A stretch of DNA of 64,000 nucleotides. Origin: Methylobacteriaceae bacterium. GTDB lineage: Bacteria > Pseudomonadota > Alphaproteobacteria > Rhizobiales > Beijerinckiaceae. This document shows positions 8,662-16,989 of this stretch, one piece after another. The DNA is taken from the NCBI GenBank assembly GCA_020638195.1, contig JACKJC010000002.1:558001-622000 (forward strand), written 5' to 3'. Below the pieces are notes generated by a model. The model worked only from the letters and a program-made list of their open reading frames with translations, made no database searches and was not told the origin of the DNA. A program made the translations under genes and the position numbers. Position 1 is the first letter of the stretch, and every line of letters begins with the position of its first letter.

Positions 8662-9504
8662 GTGGACGGCATCGTATTCGTGACGGTTCTGGGCGCGGCG
8701 GCGATGCACGCGACCTGGAACGCGCTGGTGAAGGCGGGCGGCGACCGTTTCGCCTTCATTTTGGTGTTGACGCTCGCGGAATGCGCGATGGGGCTCGCGC
8801 TCGCGCTCTTCTTCCCGATGATCGAGGCGGCCGCGCTGCCGTGGCTCCTGCTCTCTGGCGTCCTGCATGTCGGCTACATGCTGTTCCTGACGGAAGCCTA
8901 TGCGCATGGCGGTCTCGCGCAGGTTTATCCGCTCGCGCGCGGCTCGGCGCCGCTGATCGTTGCGCTCGTCGGCGCTCTCGTGCTGCGCGAGACGCTCGGA
9001 GCGACGAAACTCGCCGCGGTCGCCTGTATCGGCGTCGGCGTGGTGGCGCTGTCGCTGCGCGGCGGCGACGATCTCGGGCGGATGCGCGGCAAAGCGGTGG
9101 TCTTTGCGCTCGGCACAGCCTGCTTCACCGCCGCCTATACGCTGGTTGATGCGATCGGCGCGCGCGCGTCGGGTTCTGCTTCCGCCTATACCTGCGCGAT
9201 GTTTGTCCTGTCCGGCGCCGGCCTCGTCGCAGTCGGTTTCCTCAGGCGCGGCGCCGCCGCCCTGTCGGTCGACGCGCGAGTCTGGCGGCTTGGCGCGCTC
9301 GCGGGCGCCTTGTCCTTTCTCGCCTATTGGGCCGCGATCTGGGCTTTCACCAAGGCTCCCGTAGCCATGGTCGCGGCTCTGCGCGAAACCAGCGTGCCTA
9401 TGGCCATGCTGATCGGCGTCGTCTTTCTGGGCGAGCGCCGCAGTATGTGGCGATGGGCGGCGGCGAGCCTGATCGCGGCCGGCATCGCGCTGATGCGCCT
9501 GTGA
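8662..9504 (+). CDS. EamA/DMT-superfamily transporter
   Basis: The 280-residue protein has about ten hydrophobic helices arranged as two EamA repeats. The first repeat ends in PLARGSAPLIVALVGALVLRE. The second has the matching APVAMVAALRETSVPMAML followed by GVVFLGERRS. These proteins export amino acids or other metabolites across the inner membrane. GTG 8662 is the start, because the first helix follows immediately. It is transcribed with the metallophosphoesterase gene 52 bases downstream. Substrate unknown. Confidence 0.82.
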   Translation: MDGIVFVTVLGAAAMHATWNALVKAGGDRFAFILVLTLAECAMGLALALFFPMIEAAALPWLLLSGVLHVGYMLFLTEAYAHGGLAQVYPLARGSAPLIVALVGALVLRETLGATKLAAVACIGVGVVALSLRGGDDLGRMRGKAVVFALGTACFTAAYTLVDAIGARASGSASAYTCAMFVLSGAGLVAVGFLRRGAAALSVDARVWRLGALAGALSFLAYWAAIWAFTKAPVAMVAALRETSVPMAMLIGVVFLGERRSMWRWAAASLIAAGIALMRL

Positions 9505-9556
9505 GCGCTTCGCAGGCCGGGCTCGTGCGGCTAGACTGATCGCCAGATCAAAAGCC

Positions 9557-11317
9557 ATGCCGACGCAAAAGCCCGCAACGCTCGACGAACTCGCTCGCTA
9601 CCCGCGCATGACGCGCTGGTTCGGCCTTATGCTGCTCGTCAAACTCGCCTGGCGCGTCGCGATCGCGGAATTGTTCGGTCGCTTCGCCGATGGGCGGCTG
9701 ATGGTGGCTGCTCTCGACAAGTCGACCGAGGCGGACCATGCGGCGGCTGCCAGCGCGCATCTGCCGGGCCATTCGGACGAGGCTTTCACGGCCGACGAGG
9801 ACGGTGCGCTCTGGGTCGACTATGTCGCCGATCTCGGCGACGGTTTCGACGCCACATACGCCATCGCCTCACTGATGGCGCGCGAGACGCTCGTTGTCGG
9901 CGAACATGCGACGCGGCGCGGACGCCTGCTCGTGATGGGCGGCGACGAGGTCTATCCGCTCGCCTCGCCCGAAAACTACCAGCAAAGACTTCGCGATCCC
10001 TACGACTGGGCCTTTCCCGATCCAGACCCCGAGAGCGATTCAGGTCCGCTCGTCTACGCCATTCCTGGCAATCACGATTGGTACGACGGACTCGTGCTTT
10101 TTCTCGGCCTGTTCACGCGCCGCGATCGCCTGCATCTCGGCGGCTGGCGTTCACGGCAGGGACGCAGCTATTTCGCGCTTCAGCTGACAAGGGATTGGTG
10201 GCTGTGGGCTGTCGATGCACAGCTCGACAATACGATCGACCAACCGCAGCGCGATTATTTTTCGGCCATCGCCGAGGCCATGGAGCCGGATGCGCATGTC
10301 ATTCTGTGCGGGCCTGAGCCCGGCTGGCTCTATACGCGCGACCCGGATTCGAAGTCGCTCGAGGTCTACGATCTCATCGGCGACATCCTGCGCGCCAAGT
10401 GCCCGATGGCGCAGATACCGTTGGTCCTGTCCGGCGACACGCATCATTACAGCCGCTACATCGGCGCGACGAGTGGCGTGCAGTTCGTCACCGCCGGCGG
10501 CGGCGGCGGATTTCTCGAAGCGACGCATCATCTCAAGGACGAAATCGCGCTCAATCGCGGCGACCCGAATGTCGCGCTGGGATGGAGCGCGGATCAGAAG
10601 CTGCTGCACGCCTATGACGCGACGACGGGGCGGCCGGCCGCCTGGCCGTCGCGTGCGGACAGCCTTTCTATGTTGCGCGGCGTGCTCGCCTTCGCCTTCC
10701 TCAATCCTGGCTTCGCGGCGGCGCTCGGCTGCATCTATGCATTGTTCGGGTTGATCGCGCTCGGCATCGGGCATTTATATGCGGCCGTCGTTGCGCTGAT
10801 CGTGGCGACTGCGTTCTTTCAGGACTACACCCGGAGGCAAGAAGGTTCTCGCGCGCGCGTGAAACTGTTGTCGTTGCTGAACGGCGCGGCGCATTCGCTC
10901 GCCTTCGTCTGTCTTGTTGAAATCTTTCTTCGCGTCGCGCCGCTGACGCCAAACGAAGCAATCACCAATGCGGCGATGCTGCTCGTCTGGCTCGCTTCGG
11001 CGGGGGGCGTGGTCGCCGGCACGCTGTTCGGAATCTATCTTTATGCCTCTTCGCGCTGGCTCGACATCGGCCATGTCGACGCCTTCTCCGCGATGCGGCG
11101 CGACTCGCATCGCCACTTCCTCCGCCTTCGCATCAAGGGCGACGAAGTGACGGTCTATCCGATCGGGCTCGCGCGCACGCCGCGCAGACACGAATGGCGC
11201 GGGAATCCCGCGCCATCGCCTGCCGAGCCCTCGGCCTTTGTCTCTGATCCGCCGCTCGAAGCGCAGTTGATCGAGACGCCGTTTGTTGCGCGCGCTACCG
11301 ATCAGCCTTTGGCGTGA
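9557..11317 (+). CDS. Membrane-anchored calcineurin-like metallophosphoesterase
   Basis: The 586-residue protein carries the metal-binding motifs of calcineurin-type phosphoesterases in order: DYVADLGDGFD, MGGDEVYP, YAIPGNHDWYDG and LSGDTHHYSRY. The last three thirds of the protein differ in character. After the catalytic part come at least five hydrophobic helices (for example LGCIYALFGLIALGIGHLYA and AAMLLVWLASAGGVVAGTLF), then a soluble tail. The GGDEVYP replaces the GD motif seen in most relatives. The combination points to a membrane enzyme, but the substrate (phospholipid, nucleotide or cyclic nucleotide) cannot be told. Its 3' end overlaps the convergent aqpZ by 16 bases. Confidence 0.75.
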   Translation: MPTQKPATLDELARYPRMTRWFGLMLLVKLAWRVAIAELFGRFADGRLMVAALDKSTEADHAAAASAHLPGHSDEAFTADEDGALWVDYVADLGDGFDATYAIASLMARETLVVGEHATRRGRLLVMGGDEVYPLASPENYQQRLRDPYDWAFPDPDPESDSGPLVYAIPGNHDWYDGLVLFLGLFTRRDRLHLGGWRSRQGRSYFALQLTRDWWLWAVDAQLDNTIDQPQRDYFSAIAEAMEPDAHVILCGPEPGWLYTRDPDSKSLEVYDLIGDILRAKCPMAQIPLVLSGDTHHYSRYIGATSGVQFVTAGGGGGFLEATHHLKDEIALNRGDPNVALGWSADQKLLHAYDATTGRPAAWPSRADSLSMLRGVLAFAFLNPGFAAALGCIYALFGLIALGIGHLYAAVVALIVATAFFQDYTRRQEGSRARVKLLSLLNGAAHSLAFVCLVEIFLRVAPLTPNEAITNAAMLLVWLASAGGVVAGTLFGIYLYASSRWLDIGHVDAFSAMRRDSHRHFLRLRIKGDEVTVYPIGLARTPRRHEWRGNPAPSPAEPSAFVSDPPLEAQLIETPFVARATDQPLA

Positions 11318-12012
11318 TCATCCGCGAGCACGCTGCGGTGGATGAGACCGCCGACGATTCCGCCGATGATCGGCGCGACCCAGAACAGCCAGAGCTGCTG
11401 CAGCGCCCATCCGCCGGCGAACAGCGCCTGGCTCGTCGAGCGCGCGGGGTTGACGGAGGTGTTGTCGACGGGGATCGAGATCAGGTGAATCAAAGTGAGA
11501 CACAGGCCGATCGCGATCGGCGCGAAACCAGCCGCCGCGCGCGCCTCGGTCGATCCGAGGATGACGAGCAGAAATACGGCGGTGAGCAGGATTTCGATCA
11601 GCAGCGCCGAGGCGAGGCTGTAGCCGCCCGGCGAATGGGCGCCAAAGCCGTTGGAAGCGAAGCCGCCGTCGAGCGAGAAGCCCGCTTTGCCCGAAGCGAT
11701 GACATAGAGCGCCCCGGCGGCCGCAACGGCGCCGAGCACTTGAGCAATCACGTAGGGCACCAATTCGCCCCACGAAAAGCGGCCGGCGGTCGCGAGCCCT
11801 GCAGAGACGGCCGGGTTGAAATGCCCGCCGGAAATCGGGCCGAAAGCGTAGGCGCCGGTTAGCACCGTGAGGCCGAAGGCGAGGGCGACGCCGGCAAAGC
11901 CGATGCCGAGGTTCGGAAAGGCGGCGGCCAGAACGGCGCTGCCGCAGCCGCCGAAAGTAAGCCAGAATGTGCCGAGGAATTCGGCCGCCAGTTTCTTGCC
12001 AAGTGGATACAT
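11302..12012 (-). CDS. aqpZ: Aquaporin Z
   Basis: The 236-residue protein is a water channel closely resembling E. coli AqpZ along its length. The N-terminus KKLAAEFLGTFWLTFGGCGS and the first NPA box in SGGHFNPAVSAGL are present. So are the ASNGFGAHSPGGYS loop, FAPIAIGLCLTLIHLISIPV, and the second NPA box in NTSVNPARST. The selectivity-filter Arg follows the second NPA. The start at 12012 fits the family; the upstream extension to 12063 does not. Its ATG overlaps the ATG of the opposite-strand transglycosylase (CATG at 12010-12013). Confidence 0.95.
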   Translation of the reverse strand: MYPLGKKLAAEFLGTFWLTFGGCGSAVLAAAFPNLGIGFAGVALAFGLTVLTGAYAFGPISGGHFNPAVSAGLATAGRFSWGELVPYVIAQVLGAVAAAGALYVIASGKAGFSLDGGFASNGFGAHSPGGYSLASALLIEILLTAVFLLVILGSTEARAAAGFAPIAIGLCLTLIHLISIPVDNTSVNPARSTSQALFAGGWALQQLWLFWVAPIIGGIVGGLIHRSVLADDHAKG

Positions 12013-12919
12013 GACCCCAACCTCTTTCAGACTTGTCAGACTTGCTTGGACGCGACGTTTCACAATCCGCCCGCGGCGCGCATGTGCCGAAAGTCATGGG
12101 GCGCTTCTCGCGATCTTGCTCGGTTTGGTCCTGATCGCGCCATCGGCGCGCGCCGAGGAAAGCGTGCTCGCGTCCGTTTGCCGCCTGATCGAGAATTCCG
12201 CGCGGACTGAAAAGCTGCCGGTCGATTATCTGACCAAGCTCATCTGGCAGGAGAGCCGGTTCAACGCCCACGCCGTCAGTCCGAAAGGCGCGCAGGGCAT
12301 GGCGCAATTCATGCCGGGTACGGCCGCCGAACGGGGGCTCGCCGACCCCTTCGATCCCGAACAGGCGATCCCCAAGGCCGCCAATCTGCTTGCCGATTTG
12401 CGCGCTCGTTTCGGCAATCTCGGACTGGCGGCGGCCGGCTACAATGCAGGTCCCCAGCGCGTCGCCGACTGGCTCGCCGGCAAGGGCGGCATGCCGGCCG
12501 AGACCCGGAACTACGTGCTGATCGTGACCGGCCTCGATGTCGAGGATTGGCGGAGCGGGGCGGCCGCCAGGCCCTATGCCGGTTCTCCAGAGAGCTGCGA
12601 AAAGATCACGGTCACGCTGAAGCGGCGTGGCGGCACGCTGATCGCCGCGCTTGCGCCGACCGCCCCATGGGGCGTGCAACTTTCGGGCAATTTCTCGAAG
12701 GCGCTCGCGCTGTCCGCCTTTTCTCGGACGAAGGCTCGCCTTGCCGCTGTCCTCGGCGGCGTGCAGCCTATGATCATCGGATCGCGGGTGCGCAGTCGCG
12801 GGACACGCGTGTTCTATCGCGTTCGCGCGCCTGCGCAGAGCCGGGCCGAGGCGCAGACCCTTTGCGCGCGAATCCAGCGCGCGGGAGGGGCCTGCGTCGT
12901 GCTCAAGAGCTCGCGCTGA
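12011..12919 (+). CDS. Lytic transglycosylase with C-terminal SPOR-like domain
   Basis: The 302-residue protein has an Arg-rich n-region and a hydrophobic core (ALLAILLGLVLIAPSARA), so it is secreted. The SLT domain follows. It has the catalytic Glu in KLIWQESRFNAHAVSPKGAQ, then GMAQFMPGTAAERGL, and AAGYNAGPQRV. The C-terminal RVFYRVRAPAQSRAEAQTLC and ACVVLK is a SPOR-like fold that binds denuded peptidoglycan glycan strands. It cleaves the MurNAc-GlcNAc bond, releasing 1,6-anhydro products. Start 12011 gives the only positively charged n-region before the core, but it lies opposite the aqpZ start. Confidence 0.82.
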   Translation: MTPTSFRLVRLAWTRRFTIRPRRACAESHGALLAILLGLVLIAPSARAEESVLASVCRLIENSARTEKLPVDYLTKLIWQESRFNAHAVSPKGAQGMAQFMPGTAAERGLADPFDPEQAIPKAANLLADLRARFGNLGLAAAGYNAGPQRVADWLAGKGGMPAETRNYVLIVTGLDVEDWRSGAAARPYAGSPESCEKITVTLKRRGGTLIAALAPTAPWGVQLSGNFSKALALSAFSRTKARLAAVLGGVQPMIIGSRVRSRGTRVFYRVRAPAQSRAEAQTLCARIQRAGGACVVLKSSR

Positions 12920-13025
12920 GCGGGATTGCGCAAACTGGCGTCGTCGCGCGGTGGCGCGCCGGGGTTTAGGCGTTATTATCCCAGCCAAATCGGGAATTGC
13001 GGGCAAGCCCGCACGAGGAGACGCC

Positions 13026-14210
13026 ATGAAATCGGACCCCATCGTCATCGTCGGCGCGGCGCGCACGCCCATGGGCGGGCTGCTTGGCGATTTCGCCTCG
13101 ATGGCCGCGCCGCAGCTGGGCTCGGCCGCGCTCGACGCCGCTGTTTCGCGCGCCGGGCTCAAGCCCGACGATATCGAGAATGTCGTGATGGGCTGCGTGC
13201 TGCCCGCGGGGCAGGGACAGGCGCCTGCGCGTCAGGCCGCTCTCGGCGCCGGAATGCCGAAGTCCACGGGCTGCACGACGATTAACAAGATGTGCGGCTC
13301 GGGCATGCAGGCGATCATGTTCGCGCACGACATGCTGGCCGGCGGCTCGTTCGACATCATGGCGGCGGGCGGCATGGAGAGCATGTCCAATGCTCCGTAT
13401 CTTTTGCCAAAGGCTCGCGGCGGCTACCGGCTCGGCCACGACAAGGTGATGGATTCCATGTTCCTCGACGGGCTGGAAGACGCCTACGATCGCGGCCGGT
13501 TGATGGGCACGTTCGCGGAAGACGCCGCGCAGTCCTATCAATTTTCTCGCCAGGAGCAGGACGCCTATGCGGTCGCCTCGCTCGAGCGTGCGGTGAAGGC
13601 CGGCAAGGACGGCTCCTTCGCGCAGGAGATCACGCCGGTGAAGGTGAAGACGCGCAAGGGCGAGACGCTCATCGACATCGACGAGCAGCCGGGCAAGGCG
13701 CAGCTCGACAAGATCCCGATGTTGAAGCCCGCTTTCCGCGAGGGCGGCACGGTGACGGCGGCGAATTCGTCGTCCATCTCCGATGGCGCGGCGGCTGTGA
13801 CGATGATGCGTCGCTCCGAAGCCGAGAAGCGCGGGCTGACGCCGATTGCGACAATCATCGGCCATTCGACGCATGCTTCGACGCCGGGCCTGTTTCCTTC
13901 CGCGCCGGTCGGCGCGATCAATCGGCTGCTCGACCGCGTGAACTGGAATGCAAAGGACGTCGACCTTTGGGAGGTCAACGAGGCCTTCGCGGTCGTCGCG
14001 ATGATCGCGATGCGCGACATCGGCATTGCGCATGACAAGATCAACGTGCACGGCGGCGCCTGCGCGCTCGGCCATCCTATCGGCGCCTCGGGCGCGCGTA
14101 TTGTCGTCACACTGATCTCGGCGCTGCGCAAGTACGGCATGAAAAAGGGTGTGGCCTCGCTGTGCATCGGCGGCGGCGAAGCGACCGCGATCGCGCTGGA
14201 GGCGGCATGA
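13026..14210 (+). CDS. Acetyl-CoA C-acetyltransferase (thiolase II)
   Basis: The 394-residue protein has the full thiolase set. The nucleophilic Cys90 lies in NKMCGSGM, NEAFAVVAM carries the active-site His region, and GGACALGHPIGASGARIV has the second Cys/His region. It condenses two acetyl-CoA to acetoacetyl-CoA, or runs in reverse to degrade 3-ketoacyl-CoA. It follows a GAGGAGAC ribosome site. The acyl-CoA dehydrogenase start overlaps its stop (ATGA), showing tight coupling. The pair suggests beta-oxidation or branched-chain acid breakdown rather than polyhydroxybutyrate synthesis, since no phaB or phaC is present. Confidence 0.93.
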   Translation: MKSDPIVIVGAARTPMGGLLGDFASMAAPQLGSAALDAAVSRAGLKPDDIENVVMGCVLPAGQGQAPARQAALGAGMPKSTGCTTINKMCGSGMQAIMFAHDMLAGGSFDIMAAGGMESMSNAPYLLPKARGGYRLGHDKVMDSMFLDGLEDAYDRGRLMGTFAEDAAQSYQFSRQEQDAYAVASLERAVKAGKDGSFAQEITPVKVKTRKGETLIDIDEQPGKAQLDKIPMLKPAFREGGTVTAANSSSISDGAAAVTMMRRSEAEKRGLTPIATIIGHSTHASTPGLFPSAPVGAINRLLDRVNWNAKDVDLWEVNEAFAVVAMIAMRDIGIAHDKINVHGGACALGHPIGASGARIVVTLISALRKYGMKKGVASLCIGGGEATAIALEAA

Positions 14211-15343
14211 TCCTCTCCGAAGAACAGCAGATGGTGCGCGACGTGGCGCGCGATTTCTCTCGCGAGAAACTGGCGCCATACGCTGCCGAGTGGGATCGCG
14301 AACATCGCTTTCCTTCGGAAGCGATTTCCGAAATGGCCTCGCTCGGTTTTCTCGGCATGAACGTGCCGGAGGAGTGGGGCGGCGCCGGTCTCGACTATGT
14401 CTCCTACGCGGCTGCGGTGATCGAGGTGGCCGCCGGCTGCGGCGCGGTTTCGACCATCATGAGCGTGCACAATGGCGTCGGCTGCATGCCGATCCTGAAC
14501 TACGGCGACGACGCGCAGCGCGAAAAATATCTCAAACCCATGGCGCGCGGTGAATGGATTGGCTGCTTCTGCCTGACCGAGCCGGACGCGGGATCGGACG
14601 CTGCGTCGATCCGCACGCGGGCGCGGCTGGAGGGCGATGATTACGTCATCAACGGCGCGAAGCAGTTCATCACCTCGGGCAAGAATGCGAAGGTGGCGAT
14701 CGTCTTCGCCGTCACCGATCCCGACAAGGGCAAGGGCGGTCTTTCCGCCTTCATCGTGCCGACGGATACGCCCGGCTTTCGTGTCGAACGCGTGGAATTG
14801 AAGCTCGGGCAGCATTCGTCCGACACATGCGCGATCGTGTTCGAGGACATGCGCGTGCCGGTCGCTAATCGTCTCGGCGTCGAGGGCATGGGCCTCAAGA
14901 TCGCGCTCGCCAATCTCGAGGGCGGGCGGATCGGCATCGCCGCGCAGGCGGTCGGCATGGCGCGCGCGGCGTATGAAGCCGCGCGCGACTATGCGAAGGA
15001 GCGCAAGCAGTTCGGCAAGCCGATCTTCGAGCATCAGGCTATCGCCTTCAAACTCGCCGACATGGCGACACGGATCGACGCCGCCGAACTTATGGTGATG
15101 CGCGCCGCGATGTTGAAGGACGCGGGCCTGCCATGCCTCAAGGAAGCCTCGATGGCGAAGCTGTTCGCCAGCGAGATGGCGGAGCAGGTGTGTTCCGACG
15201 CGATCCAGATTCACGGCGGCTACGGCTATCTCGCCGACTATCCCGTCGAGCGCATCTATCGCGACGTGCGCGTGTGCCAGATCTACGAGGGCACCAGCGA
15301 GGTGCAGCGACTGGTGATCGCGCGGGCGCTGGCGGCGGCTTAA
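14207..15343 (+). CDS. Acyl-CoA dehydrogenase
   Basis: The 378-residue flavoprotein oxidises an acyl-CoA to the trans-2-enoyl-CoA, giving electrons to ETF. Family signatures are CFCLTEPDAGSDAASIRTRA for the FAD/substrate-binding region, GGRIGIAAQAVGMARAAYEA, and the C-terminal QIHGGYGYLADYPVERIYRD. YEGTSEVQR (about 360-368) holds the catalytic Glu position. Length is that of short/branched-chain dehydrogenases. The start overlaps the thiolase stop. Substrate preference (isobutyryl-, butyryl- or another) is not visible from motifs. Confidence 0.93.
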   Translation: MILSEEQQMVRDVARDFSREKLAPYAAEWDREHRFPSEAISEMASLGFLGMNVPEEWGGAGLDYVSYAAAVIEVAAGCGAVSTIMSVHNGVGCMPILNYGDDAQREKYLKPMARGEWIGCFCLTEPDAGSDAASIRTRARLEGDDYVINGAKQFITSGKNAKVAIVFAVTDPDKGKGGLSAFIVPTDTPGFRVERVELKLGQHSSDTCAIVFEDMRVPVANRLGVEGMGLKIALANLEGGRIGIAAQAVGMARAAYEAARDYAKERKQFGKPIFEHQAIAFKLADMATRIDAAELMVMRAAMLKDAGLPCLKEASMAKLFASEMAEQVCSDAIQIHGGYGYLADYPVERIYRDVRVCQIYEGTSEVQRLVIARALAAA

Positions 15344-15356
15344 TCATGGCCGCATG

Positions 15357-15437
15357 CTGAGGAGCCCGCGCAGCGGGCGTCTCGAAGCATGGCGATATCG
15401 GCCATCCTTCGAGACGCGGGCTTCGCCCGCTCCTCAG
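15357..15437. repeat. REP-like palindrome (CTGAGGAGC / GCTCCTCAG family)
   Basis: The arms at 15357-15392 and 15402-15437 are inverted copies of each other, differing at a few positions. Each arm holds an inner hairpin with its own orientation (cccgcgcagcggg on the left, cgggcttcgcccg on the right). The 9-base centre is cgatatcgg. Short palindromes starting with CTGAGGAG and ending with CTCCTCAG are common in GC-rich rhizobial genomes and are non-autonomous. It lies between the acyl-CoA dehydrogenase and nadK, where it could also stop transcription from both sides. Confidence 0.7.
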
Positions 15438-15457
15438 GATGAGGGGTTCTGTTACCC

Positions 15458-16252
15458 CTACGCCCCGAACTGCTCCCTTAGAATCCGCTCTTCCATCGAA
15501 TGCCCGGGGTCGTGCAGCAGCGTCAGGCCGACCGCATGGTCCATTTCGACCTCGACGCGCGCGACCTTGCGAAACTCCTCGTGGTCGGCGACGGCGGCGA
15601 CCGGACGCTTGTCGGATTCCAGCACGTCGATCACGACTTTCGCCCGATCCGGCAGCAGCGCGCCGCGCCAGCGGCGGGGGCGGAAGGCGGAGATCGGCGT
15701 CAACGCCATCAGGGGCGCGCCGAGCGGCAGGATCGGGCCGTTGACCGAGAGATTGTAGGCGGTCGAGCCGGCCGGCGTCGCCACCAGCAGGCCGTCCGAA
15801 ACCAGCTCCTCCAGCCGCGTCTGGCCGTCGATCGCAATACGCAGCTTCGCCGCCTGATGGGTCTGGCGCAGCATCGAGACCTCGTTGATGGCGCGCGCCT
15901 CGTGCGTGAGGCCGTCATTCGTCGTCACGCGCATGACGAGGGGATGGACGACGGAGGAGGCGGCGGCCGCCAGCCGTTCCGGCAGCCCTTCCTCGCGATA
16001 ATCGTTCATCAGAAAGCCGACGGAGCCTCGGTTCATGCCGAAGACCGGAATGTTGCGGCCCATCAGCTTGTGCAGGGTCTGGATCATCAGGCCGTCGCCG
16101 CCAAGCGCGATCACGACATCGGCCTCGGTGACGGGGCTCTCGCCGTAGAGCTCGACCAGGCGCTCGCGCGCGGCCTCTGCCTCGGGCGTGCCGGAGGAGA
16201 GGTAGGCGAGCCGTTCGAGACGGCGGGGAGCGACCGGTGTGGTGGGCGGCAT
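15458..16252 (-). CDS. nadK: NAD kinase
   Basis: The 264-residue enzyme phosphorylates NAD to NADP using ATP or polyphosphate. It has the GGDG motif at 51-54 (VVIALGGDGLMIQTLHKLMG), then PVFGMNRGSVGFLMN. The NE/D motif is in RAINEVSMLRQT, and SDGLLVATPAGSTAYNLS is the conserved substrate loop. The final TLLHDPGHSMEERI is typical of the alphaproteobacterial form, which is shorter than enteric NadK. Start 16252 is the first Met before conserved sequence. It stands alone, 71 bases from the nitroreductase, in the same direction. Confidence 0.93.
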   Translation of the reverse strand: MPPTTPVAPRRLERLAYLSSGTPEAEAARERLVELYGESPVTEADVVIALGGDGLMIQTLHKLMGRNIPVFGMNRGSVGFLMNDYREEGLPERLAAAASSVVHPLVMRVTTNDGLTHEARAINEVSMLRQTHQAAKLRIAIDGQTRLEELVSDGLLVATPAGSTAYNLSVNGPILPLGAPLMALTPISAFRPRRWRGALLPDRAKVVIDVLESDKRPVAAVADHEEFRKVARVEVEMDHAVGLTLLHDPGHSMEERILREQFGA

Positions 16253-16323
16253 GGTCTCAGGCTCTCGAGGCGCCGTTTTAGGCCCTCGGCGGGCGATCAG
16301 AAAGTGATCCTTTGGATCATGGT

Positions 16324-16989
16324 TCAGATGAAGCGGGCGATCTGCTCCAGCGGTTTCTTGGCGATTGCCGGCACCCGGCATCCTTCGGCCGGCTTGCCGA
16401 CGACGAGCAGGACGATGGCCTTTTCATTCTCTGGCCGGCCGCAGATCTCGTTCAGGAAGCCCATGGGCGAGGGGGTATGCGTGAGCGTCGCCAGCCCCGC
16501 TTCGTGCAGGGCGGCGATGAGGAAGCCCACGGCGATGCCGACCGATTCCAGCGCGTAATAATGCTTCTGGCGCTTGCCGTCGGCGCCGAGGCCCCAGCGC
16601 TGCATGAAAATGGCGATCAGCCACGGCGCGGTTTCGAGAAACGGCTTTTCCCAATCCGTGCCGAGCGGCGCCAGCGCCTCCAGCCATTCCTCGCCGGCGC
16701 GGCCGGAATAGAAGGCTTTTTCCTCTTCCTCAGCCGCCGCGCGGATGCGCGATTTCACGTGCGGATCGGAGATGGCGACGAAGGTCCAGGGCTGCTGGTT
16801 GGCGCCTGATGGCGCGGAGCCCGCGGCCAGGATCGCCTGTTCGATGATGTCGCGTGGCACGGGTTCGGCGGAAAAATCGCGCACGGTGCGGCGCTTGCGC
16901 AGGCGCGTCGCGAAGGCTTCCAGTCGCGCGCGAGATTCGTCCGGCGCGACGCCTTCGAAGGCGAGCGGTATGGTGTCGTGGCCGCTCAT
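16324..16989 (-). CDS. Nitroreductase-family flavoprotein
   Basis: The 221-residue protein is an FMN-binding nitroreductase-fold enzyme. RLRKRRTVRDFSAEPVPRDI and AGSAPSGANQQPWTFVAISD form the FMN-binding start. The mid region HYYALESVGIAVGFLIAALH and the tail LTHTPSPMGFLNEICGRPEN complete the fold. The RRTVRDFS plus SGANQQPW arrangement is that of the iodotyrosine deiodinase / BluB-adjacent branch, so dehalogenation or cofactor roles are possible, but the substrate is unknown. Its ATG overlaps the thioesterase stop by four bases, suggesting a two-gene unit. Confidence 0.82.
   Translation of the reverse strand: MSGHDTIPLAFEGVAPDESRARLEAFATRLRKRRTVRDFSAEPVPRDIIEQAILAAGSAPSGANQQPWTFVAISDPHVKSRIRAAAEEEEKAFYSGRAGEEWLEALAPLGTDWEKPFLETAPWLIAIFMQRWGLGADGKRQKHYYALESVGIAVGFLIAALHEAGLATLTHTPSPMGFLNEICGRPENEKAIVLLVVGKPAEGCRVPAIAKKPLEQIARFI

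Noticed and set aside
11318..13162. Minus-strand frame of over 600 codons through aqpZ, the transglycosylase and the start of the thiolase
   Set aside because: Shifted frame of aqpZ in its first part, and otherwise Arg-rich; no ribosome site or family.
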